Shown piece by piece: positions 9,694 through 20,740 of a stretch of DNA of 21,519 nt. How positions within the stretch are numbered: the first letter of the stretch is position 1; each line of letters begins with the position of its first letter. The stretch comes from Thoreauomyces humboldtii (taxonomy: Eukaryota; Chytridiomycota; Chytridiomycetes; Spizellomycetales; Powellomycetaceae): positions 1 to 21,519 of the forward strand of contig JADGJA010000359.1 of the NCBI GenBank assembly GCA_027596035.1, in the 5' to 3' direction. The translations under genes were made by a program, and so were the position numbers. A model generated the notes under the pieces. The model was not told where the DNA came from. It made no database searches and saw only the letters and a list, made by a program, of their open reading frames with translations.

Positions 9694-9747
9694 GCAAAGT
9701 TCTTAAATCAACTGACAGCGCCTCTTGGGGACACCCGTAAATCCTAT

Positions 9748-11529
9748 TCATTTCGAAAATGGCTCCAAACCCTCGCCGCGAGAGACCTCCTGCCCCCCCT
9801 CACCGACGTCTTCGGTTCCCGTATCGTACGTCACAGCACCTTCCAACGCGTCCTCTTGCACTCCGACAGTTTCCACCTCGTCCTCGTTGCATGGGGAATA
9901 CGGCGGAGACATGTACGTGGAAGTACACGTCGGCCCAAGACTGGATCCGTCGTGAGGTCGTCGACCGGGCGTGGAGGATGTCAGACTCTCTGTGCTTCGC
10001 GCGGGACTAATGGGTGATAGTGGTGGAGAGGCGGTCCGCGCAATGCCATGTGAATGTGACGTCGTCGAGAGAGCAACGCCGTGTGTTCGTCGTGGCATCG
10101 AGGAGAACAAGGAGGGTATTGGTATGTGATGGTCTCGAGATCTCGCGACCGTGACGGTGTGACCCCCCTCCGAATCGGGAGACATCAGGTCCTGGGGTCG
10201 CCACGGGGATGCAAACGTTTGTTGATGCAATTTCTGAGCCAAGGTTACCGCGTCGAAACCCGCGCTCGCAGCCGAACGAAACCCATCGCCTGCGGTGTGG
10301 CGACGGGAAAGGGCAGCGGGGAAGGCGGAGACGTGAGGTGCAGGGGATTGGATGGCAAAGTTTGATTGTTCCGATGTGATGTGATGTGAGTGTGTGCGGT
10401 GATGGGCCGGACGAGGACGATGCTGAGCCGGATGTTCATATTTGGGTGCTTTGCGTTGATGTCCAGCTTCCGTGTCGGTCGGTTGGTTGTCCGAAGGTCT
10501 GGCCATCGACTTTTGCGACGAACCTGAAGCCGTGCGGGACAGGATGGGTATATTTTCGCCCTCGGGTCGCCCGTCACCACCTAGCCTCGCAACCTCGGCC
10601 CCATTTCCCGAGTGATGCACGGACCGCGATGGAGAGGATGGTACCGATGTAGATGGAGATGCCAATGGAGATCGCAAGCGGGATTGGGGAGGAGAATGTG
10701 GCACCAAAGAGGTGACAGGAAGCGGAGGAAGGAGCGAAAACGGAAGGTTCTCGGTCTCGAGCAGCCTGTTGCCTACGAATTGCAGTTCCTCGATGCTCAC
10801 GCTCAAGTTGAACCCGTTGGAAAGCAAAAATTCGACCTCCAACTCGTTAAGCTCATGCATAGGCAATCCTCCGACCCCTACCAAGCAAAATAACATCAGA
10901 GACTTTCTTCAGAAACATAGGAAGAGTGTTTACTTACGAGCATAGTGAAGATTGGTGAAGAATACGTCCGACAGGAATTTAACTGCGACCATCACGCCCG
11001 TTATGACCAAGCGATGCACGTTGTACGAGTCAACTATCACATCCCCCTGCCCCAGTCCCGTCGTAGTCCCGCCCGCAGCTTTTGAAGAAGCAGTGTCCTC
11101 ATGAACGGGCGTCCTTCGGTTCGTCCTGTTGTGCTGGCTAAATTGCCCCGTCAGAATGCGTTCGTCCGGGTGCATCATCCGTTCGAGATAGATCAACGTG
11201 GCAAGAAAGCATTCGTTTCCACAAGGAGCGTATTTGAGGATACGAGAAGCGTAGCCATGGATATCGATAGAGGGGCGAGTGCGGGCATGGAAGCGCGTCA
11301 GGTGTTGCTGCGGATGTTGCTGTTGTTGATTATGAGGACTGTCCGGATGCGATGGTGGCCGTGGCCGGGCAGATTCATTGGAATCAGGGTGAAAAGCATC
11401 GTTATGAGAGGTAAGTTTTGAAAGGTGGGCCGCAACAAGTCGGACCGTCTCCTGCACAGGAAGGGCAACAAGATCGAATGTCGCACGAGTGGTGGCCGGT
11501 GGATAAACCGGTGGTAAGAGTAACGACAT
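9748..11529 (-). CDS. PHO80-family cyclin (CDK regulatory subunit)
   Basis: Two exons, 11529-10938 and 10877-9748, separated by a 60-nt intron with GTAAGT donor, encode 573 residues. The cyclin box is split by insertions: FDLVALPVQETVRLVAAHLS, then a His/Gln/Pro-rich insert, SIDIHGYASRILKYAPC with CFLATLIYLERMM, then a second insert, and NVHRLVITGVMVAVKFLSD at about residues 170-188. The block VGGLPMHELNELEVEFLLSN spans just past the exon junction. These are signature blocks of PHO80/Pcl6/Pcl7-type cyclins, which activate Pho85-like kinases in phosphate and nutrient signalling. The C-terminal half is disordered and rich in Ser/Thr-Pro, as expected for regulation by phosphorylation. Which subtype it is (Pho80 or Pcl) cannot be told here. 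Confidence 0.92.
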
Positions 11530-12711
11530 GGACTGTCTGGGAGCGTGGATCCACGACTATTGGAGGTTGCAGTGATGCGATGCGTGATGGAGCGTCGTGA
11601 ACAGTGTTCGCGAATAGTGTTAGCGAGAAACACAGCAAGGAATGTCGGCGGAATTGCCCAATGGCGAACGTCGCGGTGGGTTGCTGCAATCGCGACGTGA
11701 ATTACTTGCTTCCCCGGCCGATAGGCAAAGCAGGACGTAGATGAGACGACGTAGAGGAGAGAAGAGGAGGACGATCAGACGACTGAGCCTCCGTGGTTTC
11801 CAAACTAAATGGCGACGAAAGTGCTGGAGGTCAAATGTGCACGAAAATGTTTTACAAAAGAGGGACGCCTACTAGTCGAGCAGCGCAGCAGCAGGCAGCA
11901 CTTTGCCGCTGCTGTCGGCCAGCGCCCGCTTTGGCAGAGAACCCAGCAGAGAACCACATTTGAGCAACCCCAGGCTCGATGTGCCTGTTCGTATATCAAT
12001 TCGAAAGCGACTGTCCATCCCTTCTGCAAAGGCGTCCTTTCCGGGAACGACCCCTCCTGCCTCGGGACTTCGGCGGCTTGCGCAAGCGAAGCCAGACAGG
12101 CACTTCATCGTTGTTGGCGGATCCGTCGTTTCCAGGGTCGGCTGCAGTAGAGTGGTAGGGTTATAGCCTGGCAATGGGACGGGAATGGTTTCTTCCAAAC
12201 AGACAGTGCTTGTTGCTGACACTTGTGCATGAACTCGTCGATGAAGAAACTATGCCTTCCGCGATAGCACTTGATCTCAAATATCTGCAGCAGGACAGAG
12301 CGCTATGAGCCTTTCTGCATTGGGAGGCGCGCGCAGGCAGCTCTGGGTACACCGGAGGACGGGCAGGCGGAGGTTGACTCCGACAGCGATCGACGAACTT
12401 AGGGGGGCAATGGATGCGTACCGGTTTCAGGGCGGTGCGGTCGATCGTCTCGACCCCACCCCCCTGGTCCGTCCGTCCCCGTCCATGATCCAGGCGGAAA
12501 GTTCATTCCCCGCAATGCTAAAGTTCAACTCTATTCAAGCCATTTCTACTCATAACCCCGGCGGACGCTTCCGCTTGCCACCGCATCACTCGCTCAACCT
12601 CTCGCACATTCATTACATCTGCTTTGAAAAGACTAAAAACAACGCCAGTGCCTCTTCGGCTCGCTCCGGCCCCCCTGTAAATACTTTGTACATAGTGTGA
12701 GACCTGTAAAT
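11530..12711. other. Long spacer between divergent cyclin and DUF3712 genes
   Basis: This 1.18-kb gap must contain the promoters of both flanking genes. A plus-strand frame of 131 codons at 12305-12700 begins with ATG and ends 11 nt before the next start codon, but has no recognisable domain. On the minus strand, 12222-11872 is also open for 116 codons. Neither has splice or homology support. The right end carries the TGTANATA cluster described separately. Confidence 0.5.
12305..12700 (+). other. 131-codon open frame upstream of the DUF3712 gene, doubtful
   Basis: ATG at 12305 opens 131 codons (MSLSALGGARRQLWVHRRTG...) that end in TGA at 12698-12700. Composition is Arg-rich and irregular, and no motif is recognised. 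It would be a uORF if the downstream mRNA starts far upstream; more likely it is a chance frame. Confidence 0.15.
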
Positions 12712-12757
12712 ATGGAGACGGTCGCTCACCAAGATGACGAATCGGGTCCTGTAAATA
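12676..12757 (+). promoter_or_regulatory. Cluster of four TGTANATA (PUF/Pumilio-type) elements at a start codon
   Basis: TGTAAATA occurs at 12676-12683, 12705-12712 and 12750-12757, and TGTACATA at 12687-12694. All four fit UGUANAUA, the Pumilio/PUF RNA recognition element, and lie on the sense strand. The third overlaps the A of the proposed ATG (12712). The fourth is within the coding sequence, just before another in-frame ATG. The reverse complement TATTTACA also fits a forkhead DNA-binding motif, so a promoter role is an alternative. Confidence 0.6.
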
Positions 12758-15700
12758 TGAAAATCGACCAGAGAGATGAGGAACTCGGATCAATGTTCAA
12801 AACCGCCAATCCAGGCAAGGGGCAGCAGCGCAGGCGCTTCTGCGGCGGGCGACTCAGCAAGTTTTGGTTCATATGTGTCGTCGTTCTAGCCGTCAACCTG
12901 GTGCTCTTTTTAGCATTGGGCTTGCTGACGTATTTCGTAAGTTGCAGAAGGTGGACTAAACGGGCGAATTCTGGATTTAATAAGGATTTTCTTCAGGTCA
13001 TCGCTCCAGCGATCATCAAGCAGAAGTTTGCCACCGCGCAAATCGGTGGAGGCAAGAACGTTGTTTCTGTTCAAAACGTCGACGTCAAGTCCTTCAGCGA
13101 CACGGGGCTGTCGCTGGCCATTGCATCCGGGATTTCTGGCACGAAGCTTCCCATATCCTTTCTCTCTGGCGGCATCGAGCCGACGACGTTCTTCGTGGCC
13201 AACGCGGCCAACCAGAATATCCTCTCTCTTGCCCTCTCCAACCCCATTACTTTGGATGGAAAAAGCGACTTATTGCTCACCCAGGACGCTCTGGGCATCA
13301 ATTTCGATAGCCCCGACACAGCCCGCGACATTGTGAGTAGGGTGTTGACCGCGGCACAGACCTCGTCGAACCAATCTCTCCCTTTGGACGTGGTTATCAC
13401 GGCGCGTGCATCGTTTACTCTGGTAGGGATCACGATCAGGAATGTCGACCTGAAAAGGTCTCAAACGATCGACCTGCTGTCCGTCGCTCAGATGGTACGG
13501 GCAGTCTTGAACCCCATGGGTTCTAGCGGCAATACGACGTCGCCGGTGTCGGCATCTGTCACGCGTGATCCCACCCCATCATCCATAACTGTCAGTGCCA
13601 ATCTGGCAAAACGCGAGGCAGTGAACACGACGATGTCCGCCACTATCACTCTCGGAAAACTCAATGTTACCGTAGACGACAATCTGATCAGTGCAGCCGT
13701 TGAAGGATCCTTTGTGATGTCGCAGCCAATCACAGTTGCCCTCGGCCCGCTTTCCTTCACGATGGTGCTTGCTTCCCAAGATCTTGCTAATGTTACCATC
13801 TCGGGACTGTCTCTTTCGAAAGCGGCAAACTCGTTTGCAATCAACGTGGACGTTGCCCCAATGGTTGCGCGAGACCCCGCTGCCTTGGCGCAAGTCGCGG
13901 AGACCCTCATTCAGGGCGGTTCTGCTGATGGCATTTCCGTTGGTGTGAGGAACTTTACTATAAGCGACGTCGACGGGCACGCGATTCCTTGGCTGCAGAC
14001 CATTCTCTCAGGTGTCAGCATCGATGGCGATCTGGGCGCGTTGCAAAAAGACCTTCTCTCCGCACCAGGTGCAGCATCTTCCTCTTCAGCGCTTTCGAAA
14101 ATCGTTAATTTCCAAGGCCTGGACGTCCAGCTCGGGGTACGTTGGCAAACGCGAGAGTGCCGAAGATTCAAATCTCACAGTTTTGCTTCTAATCACAGGC
14201 TAACAGTACCGTGGCAATCAATCCATCCGTCAAGATAACTTCGCCTATTGATGCGCAGATTTCGGTTGCGGCAATTTCGGGAACCGTGACTGCCAACAAA
14301 GGTACTCAGATCATCACGTTCCAGCTGCCAGCATTCCAGATCAGCGGCACAACGGAGCAAAGCCTCAACTTTCCCGTGAACATTACATTGGGCAGTACGC
14401 CCGACGCGCAAAGCGCTGTTTCCTCAGTGGCGAACGCACTCTTAGGCGGGCAGTCCACCACGTTGCAGCTCGGTGGTCTGCAGGTCGGTGCCAAATCGGC
14501 AAGCTTGAATAACCTCCTCAGTATTATCAACATCGCCGTTCCTGTTGACGGCGCAAAGTTTGTCGGGACATCGAAGGCGGCAGGCGTTTCTGCGCGTGAC
14601 ACGACAACTGGGATCGTGTCAAACTTCGACCTGCGGAACGCTACATTTGCGCTCACGGATGCTGGATTCAACCTCGATCTTGATGCGCTGTTCACGCAGT
14701 CTTTGCCTGTCCATGTCAAGATCCCGTTCTTTGAGCTCCGGATGGGCGTTGATACGAGCAACCTCGTGGGTCTGACCGTTGAGGGGCTCGGGATATCGCA
14801 GGGCGCGCAATCTCTTGCGCTGGCTGCTCGGGCCACAGTCGCGACCGACCCGTCTGTTGGTAGCAAACTTTCCACCATCCTCAGCACCATCACCAGCGGA
14901 AACGGAGGATCTAGCTCGCTGGTGTTGCAAGGACTCCAATTTGGAAGCTCGGCGGCTTCCGCCTTCCAACTGTTCAATGCAATGAACGCTACTATTCCTA
15001 CATCGCTGTTGACGAGCCTTGCAGCATCGTCTCCTTCGCTCCTCGGTGCAGTTGGCACCTCTGGGATAGCTTCGACATTCAGCAATCCCTCGATCACGGT
15101 TGCTAACATCTCTGCCATCGCAGACGGTCTTTCGATTGGCGCAGGAACCGCCGTGAACGTCTCGCTTCCCGTCAGTGTCTCGGCTCCGTTCCTTGGGTTC
15201 GATGTCCTCAATGAGAACAATCGAATCGTCAGCGTGTCTGTTGGCGGAGTAGCTTTTGCTCCTGGACAGAACCAGCTGAGTCTGGCCCTGGATACCAAGT
15301 TCGCGAACGGGACCTCCGCGCAGGATAGTGCAAGCAGCCTGGCCAATGCGCTGTTCAACGGGAGTCTCGCTAACGCCCAGATCGCGGTATCCGGGTTCAG
15401 GTTTGGTATCACCGAGGCAAAAGCCATCGGAACCTTCAGCTCTTTGAAAATCACCGTACCTGCCTCTCTCCTGACGAGCACAGGTGCATCTGCCAGTGGG
15501 CTGAAGCTCTTCCCAAACGCGCCTACAGTTTCAACAAGCACGCTCAACCCTCAAATCCGGTCTCTGAAAATTGCAGCATCCCGCGGTGGGCTGGACGTGG
15601 CTCCGTCAGTGTCGGTCACAAATCCTTTACCCGTCTCCGTATCTATCCCGTTCGTCGCGATCACCGTTAAGGTCAACAATCAACAGCTGACGAGCTCGAC

Positions 15701-18700
15701 TTTGTCGGGCCTGACGTTTGGGTCAGGGCGCAACGCATTGGACTTAACGCTTGCCAACTCGTTTGGAGCCGACGCATCACTTCCTGATTCCATCAAACAG
15801 CTATTCGATGATGTCTCGGCTGGACGCACCCCCTCAGCTTCAGTTTCCGTAACCGGGCTGACCTTCGGGACCGGAGCCGGAGCGATCGTGTCAACTTTGA
15901 GCGGTATCGACTTCAAGGTACCCTCGAGTCTCCTGACACTTGGGTCCGGAAACCCGGCCTCCGGTGGTCTGAGCCTCGCCACGCTGTTCCCGAACGCAAC
16001 GATCTCACTCGACACAGTCAACCCGCTAGTGAAGAATGTCAATGTGACTGCGCTCGCCAACGGCCTTTCGATTGCCACATCTGCAGCATTTACGAATCCC
16101 CTCCCTGTTTCCGTGTCGATTCCCTTCATAGGATTTGCGACAGCGTTGAATGATACGCAGTTCATCAACTCAAAGCTCCAAGGATTCAATTTCGTTACTG
16201 GTGCAAGTACCATCAATGCGGACCTCGTTAGCCTTTTTGGAACGGACGCGGCGCTCCCCACCAACGTGAAGACTCTTGTTGACGGCGTTTTGGCGGGTCA
16301 ACTTTCCGGTCTTGGCGTTTCCCTCTCCGGGCTGCAATTTGGCATTGACGAGCAGTCCAGCAGCGGGATTCTGAGCAAAATCGTGGCAGCCCTTCCACTG
16401 GACTCTATTGTGGCTGCCAACAAGACGGCAGGACCCTCCATCGCAACGAGGTTATTCCCTGCCCTGGGAAACTTGACGTTCGCATCTTTTGCTCCTGTCC
16501 TTCGTAAAGCCGACGTCGCTTCAACCTCATTAGGCTTTACCCTCGCGGTTGATGCTGGACTCACTAACCCTGTGCCGATTAACGTGAACCTTGGCCATTT
16601 CTCGACCGACGTTTCTCTTCCATCTGCAAAGTTCGTCGGCGTGGCAGTGTCAAATTTCGCGGTCGGATCCGGGCAGACCACGTTGACGCCGACTGTGAAT
16701 CTCGCCTTCGGACGGGATCCTGGACTCAGCGCAGACATCAACAATATTCTCTCCGCGGCTCGGGCTGGAGTATCAGCGCAAGTGACGGTCGGCAACGTCT
16801 CTTTCGGATCCGATGCGCAAAATGCAGTCACGGCGTTCTCCCTCGTGACAGTACCGCTCGGAATTCCACTTCAAGGGCCCTCAACGCTGAACGGTGCTGG
16901 AAACGCCACCGCCACTTCGCTGCCCATTTCTTTGGGAGAGATCAAGAGTGCCAGCTTTGCAACTACTGATGTGGGTGTCCAGCTTGGCGTGTCTGCCAAC
17001 GTAGTCAATGCGTCTCCGCTGGCTGTAAAGCTGGGATTCATTTCCGTAGGACTCAGCGCTCAGGTAAGAAGAAGAATGTGAGATTACAGGGACGTTAGGC
17101 TGCGGTTTTCTAACAGCTTGTTCTTTCCAGTCCGGTGCCAAGCTAGCCCAGTTCAGCCTGTCCAACTTCACACTAGGTGCTGGTTCGAGTCTTCTCGGGT
17201 TACAGCTGGACGCCGTGCTGGAGTCCGGTTCCGGAGCTTCTCAGGGCGTTGCAGGCATTTTCAACAGCGTGATGCAATCACAATCCTCGGCGGTGCGAAT
17301 AAGCAACATTTTATTCGGAAACAGCGAAGCTACTGCATTTAACCTGCTCAAGTCGGTCGACCAATCAGTCCCGCTTTCCGCCGGCATCATCGGTGGCTCA
17401 ACAGGAACTACTACCAACACCTTTTCGGTACTTCCGGCCATCTCGCTCATCAATACGGACTTTGCGACCACCGCAGACGGCATCTCTGCCACGCTGAACG
17501 CGGGCATCGGCCCAACTTCATTCCCCATCTCGATTGATCTCGGCTTCGCGTCCGCGGGTCTGCTCCTCGACTCGACAAAACTCGCGAGCTTCTCTACAAC
17601 CGGCGTGGGCGTTGCGGGCGGAAACAACCTTGTGCTTCCTGTCGCGCTCGGCATGCTTCCGATGGACGCCGCGCTTCCCGGCCTCATCGGAAGCATAGTG
17701 AACCCTCTTCTCGCCGGCGGAGCCCCGAAGCCATTTGCTGCCGGCGCAAACCAGATCTTATTCGGCAGTTCGCAGGGAAAAACGTTCGACATTTTGAGTG
17801 CTATCAACTTTTCGATGCCGATCTCTGCGTCACTGATCGCAAGCGTGCTGAATGGTACAACGGCAGGGGGAATAGCCGGCGGGTTTGCGTTGCCGACCCT
17901 CGTCAACCCTCAGGTTGCAACAACGACTTCGGGGTTTGCTGCCGCACTGCAGGCGAACTTCGCAAAGGCGCTGCCCCTTACTGCGAATATCGGCTTCGCG
18001 AATGCGAGCATCTCGCTGGACGACACCCTGATCACAAACCTTGGTGTCGGAAAGACGGCGCTAGACAAAACGGGAGTCTTGACTTCATCCGCTGATGTTA
18101 AATTTGAAAGCGGTGACGCAGCGCAAACGAAAGTTGCTGCCATCGCAAATCCGATCATTGCTCGACTACTCGGAAATGCAACTTCTGTGGCAGCAGCGGG
18201 AAACATCAAGATTTCCGGTCTCACATTCGGCGCGGAAGGCGCTGCCAATCCTTTACTGAGTCAGATTGTTCTCAGTATCCCGGCGGCCAAGATTGCTGCG
18301 TTGACTTCCACCATTACGCCGGCTGGCCCGGCTGCTGGTAGTACCGCCACGGCCGGAAGCTCGCTTCCCCTCAACGCCTCGGTTGCATTGGCGCTCGTAC
18401 CCTCTGGCGTGGCTGGTTCCGTTTCCATTCCTCCCATACTTGCAATGCCTTTGACTCTCGATGTCGGCAACCTCAATGCCAGCATCTCGTCAAGCGGTGC
18501 GACATTCAGCCAGGTCGGAGTGACAGCGATTCGCCTCCTACCTGGCGCCGCGGGGACCATCGCTCTCGATTTACAGTTTGCCGTCTCTCCTAACGTGTAT
18601 CCGGGTCTCGTGACAGACTTTCTTGCGGCGAAGCCCGTAACCGTAAATATCGGAGCCATCACCTTTGGGCAGCCCGGATCACCTCTTTCTTTGTTCTCCA

Positions 18701-19221
18701 AGATCATCGCGCCGGTGACCGTCACGAAAGGCGCTCTGACTCCCCCCAAGCTCGGTCTCGTCCCACCTTCGGCGACCTTTGCATTTACTTCCACCCTGCC
18801 TCTGTCGTTCGACGGTGGTACGCTCGCTGTCGACGCGATGCTCGGGAAATCACGCGCTGCAACGCTCTCTGTCGGGAACCTGGCAATCAAGAAAGGAGGG
18901 AACAGCATCAAAGCCGGCATCTCTTTGAGCCTTCTCGGCGGAATCACAGGCCTTCCGCAACTCCTGCTCGGCGCGGGTGCTTCGGGCGCCAATCTGAAAG
19001 TCGCGAGCAGCGGTGGACAGGATATCACTTGGATCACGCAAAGCTTCGTCGGCAAGCAGATCCCTCTCGATCTGGAAGCACTGTTGGGCAGTGGAAAGAA
19101 GAGTCCTCAGGCTGGACTGGTCGCTGAGGTGGGTCCGCAGACGGCCGTTGACCATCTACTGGCCAACTTCGATTGGTCGGACGATACGCAAGCGGCGCTG
19201 GCGTCGGGAACTATAGCCTGA
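12712..19221 (+). CDS. Giant membrane-anchored protein with about twelve DUF3712/Tag1-like repeats
   Basis: Four exons, 12712-12936, 12997-14136, 14199-17063 and 17131-19221, all with phase-0 junctions, encode 2106 residues. The first 50 residues are polar and basic (RRR, then GRLSK), and one membrane helix follows at about 51-75, suggesting a type II protein with the bulk in a lumen or outside. Many N-x-S/T sites agree. The rest is tandem units of about 157 residues rich in small and hydroxy residues. A typical unit reads NPLPVSVSIPF, then a GLTFGSGxNxLxL strand pair, a D-x-x-LP helix, V-x-GLxFG, and a SxLLT end. TNPLPVSVSIPF is identical at 15618-15653 and 16092-16127. This is the fungal DUF3712 / yeast Tag1 (vacuolar membrane) kind of protein, assigned from memory. 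Molecular function is unknown. Another in-frame ATG at 12757 is a possible start. Confidence 0.9.
12937..12996 (+). other. Stop-free 60-nt intron directly after the membrane helix
   Basis: The intron has a perfect GTAAGT donor and CTTCAG acceptor. Its length is a multiple of three and it contains no in-frame stop, so retention would add exactly 20 residues between the membrane helix and the first repeat. Removing it gives LLTYF-VIAPAIIKQ, a smooth join. Confidence 0.75.
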
Positions 19222-19525
19222 GTAGCAGTAGCCTAGTTACACCTATTAGCTCGGCGTACTACTCGTATGTAGCTCGTTGTTTACATCTTTTGCTCAAATC
19301 AACACTGTTCTTGGTCTTGCTACCATATCCTGGGAACCCTCTCCCGATGGCAGCTGGGAAGACGTTTGTTGATTTTACCCAAATGTGAGGAAATGGATGG
19401 CCACAGCCTCTCGTCGTCACTCTGGACGGTTGACCTTGCAGCTTCCCTGAGGGTGACCAGCAAGGACGGTAGAGATCATCAAACAACTTGGGTGCTGTAC
19501 CGCAAAGACGCTAGACACATCCAGC
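19222..19525. other. Intergenic spacer between the DUF3712 and TAP42 genes
   Basis: No gene seen. It must hold the 3' end of the upstream transcript and the promoter of the TAP42 gene. No specific element stands out. Confidence 0.6.
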
Positions 19526-20740
19526 ATGACAGACGGGAACCTTCCACCTGCACCACCGGCCTCTTCTTCTCTCCGGACTCACTTTTCCTACGCACGTCGT
19601 CTATGTGTCCTCTTCGAATCCTCGCCTCATTCCCCTACCTCCCCATCTTTCCAATCGCACGTTGCAGCTGCCCACGCTTCCCTCTCCCTGTGTCAGAACC
19701 TTGTCCGCTCCCTTGCCGTCTTCTCTCCCAACGAGACCATCGAAGATGTCAACACGGGCGACATTCGCTACATTGTCATCGACGCTCTGCTGGCGGACGT
19801 GGAGACGAGGAGCGTCGGTGGGGATCGTCTGGCTGCTCTGGAGCGCGCCAGGTTGCTTTACGAGGCGTTTCTAGCCAGGTGCGATGGGTTGGAGTGCTTG
19901 GGGGAAGAAGAACGGACATGGCGGGAGATGCGGGGAGGGGACGAGGATGACTCCACGGACGGTCAAGCCGTGGCAAAGGGAGGACCCAAGATGAGCGACG
20001 CCGAGAGGAGAAGGTCCGACAAGATCGCAAGGTACAAGAAGGAAAAGGCCACGCTAGCCCAGATCAAGGTGAGCGTTGGTTCGCTCTTGCCCTCAGCAAA
20101 GTATGTGTCTTCAAGAAAGAAACTCATCCTCCCCTCGGCCTAGGAACTACACGCTCGAATCACCTCACAAAACAAGACCGGCCCGGACGCTTTGGACGAT
20201 GACGATATAGAGGGTCTTCCCGCCGACGAGGAACACCTAAGGACACTTTCTCTCCTTACCCTTTCCCTCACCGTCCAAAAATCTCTGGATGCCCTGCGCC
20301 TCATCGACGAAGAACGTTCCCTGCTTCTGCAGTTTGCAGCCTCCACTCCCTCTCCCTCTTCCCTCATCGCTCCACCAGATACTTCGACTCTCCTCGACGC
20401 TGCCCGGGCGCCCCGCGTGCCTGCTTCTGGCCCACTCCTCGGTTCCAAGGGCAAGATCCTCCGTCCTTTCATCCTCACGTCGGAACGGCAACAGATCCGA
20501 GACGGCGTCTTCCGGTACGGTCACAACCTTCCTACCATGAGCGTCGAGGAGTACCTCGAGGAGGAGATGAACCGAGGCAATTTCCTGTCGGGAGGTGGAA
20601 AGGACCAGGAGAGCGGGAAGAAGGAGGTGGACGATCAGGATCAGGAGGGCCAGGATCAGGAGACGTATAAGGCGAGGGCCTGGGATGAGTTCAAGGATGA
20701 AAATCCTGTTGGATGGGGCAACCGGTATAACAAGGGATGA
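19526..20740 (+). CDS. TAP42: TAP42/IGBP1 (alpha4) family PP2A-associated protein
   Basis: Two exons, 19526-20068 and 20144-20740, with a 75-nt intron, encode 379 residues, a normal length for Tap42. Family marks in order are an N-terminal helical region; NETIEDVNTGDIRYIVIDALLAD, which matches the conserved block around RYL-(L/V)-VDY; an acidic loop; RRRSDKIARYKKEKATLAQIK, the basic helix; LTLSLTVQKSLDALRLIDEE; the block KGKILRPFILTSERQQIRDGVFRYGHNLPTMSVEEY; and the C-terminal WDEFKDENPVGWGNRYNKG. Known role: it binds catalytic subunits of PP2A-type phosphatases and acts in TORC1 signalling. The ATG at 19526 is the first in frame. Confidence 0.96.

Noticed and set aside
12170..12295. Minus-strand protein-like stretch containing FEIKCYRGRHSFFIDEF
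   Set aside because: It is open for only about 55 codons, sits after a stop, and I could not join it to any upstream or downstream exon.
14306..15547. 413-codon minus-strand frame
   Set aside because: It is the antisense shadow of the DUF3712 repeat gene, whose plus-strand frame has domains, repeats and consistent introns. The same applies to the minus frames at 15680-16264, 16298-16831, 17241-17906 and 18261-19055.
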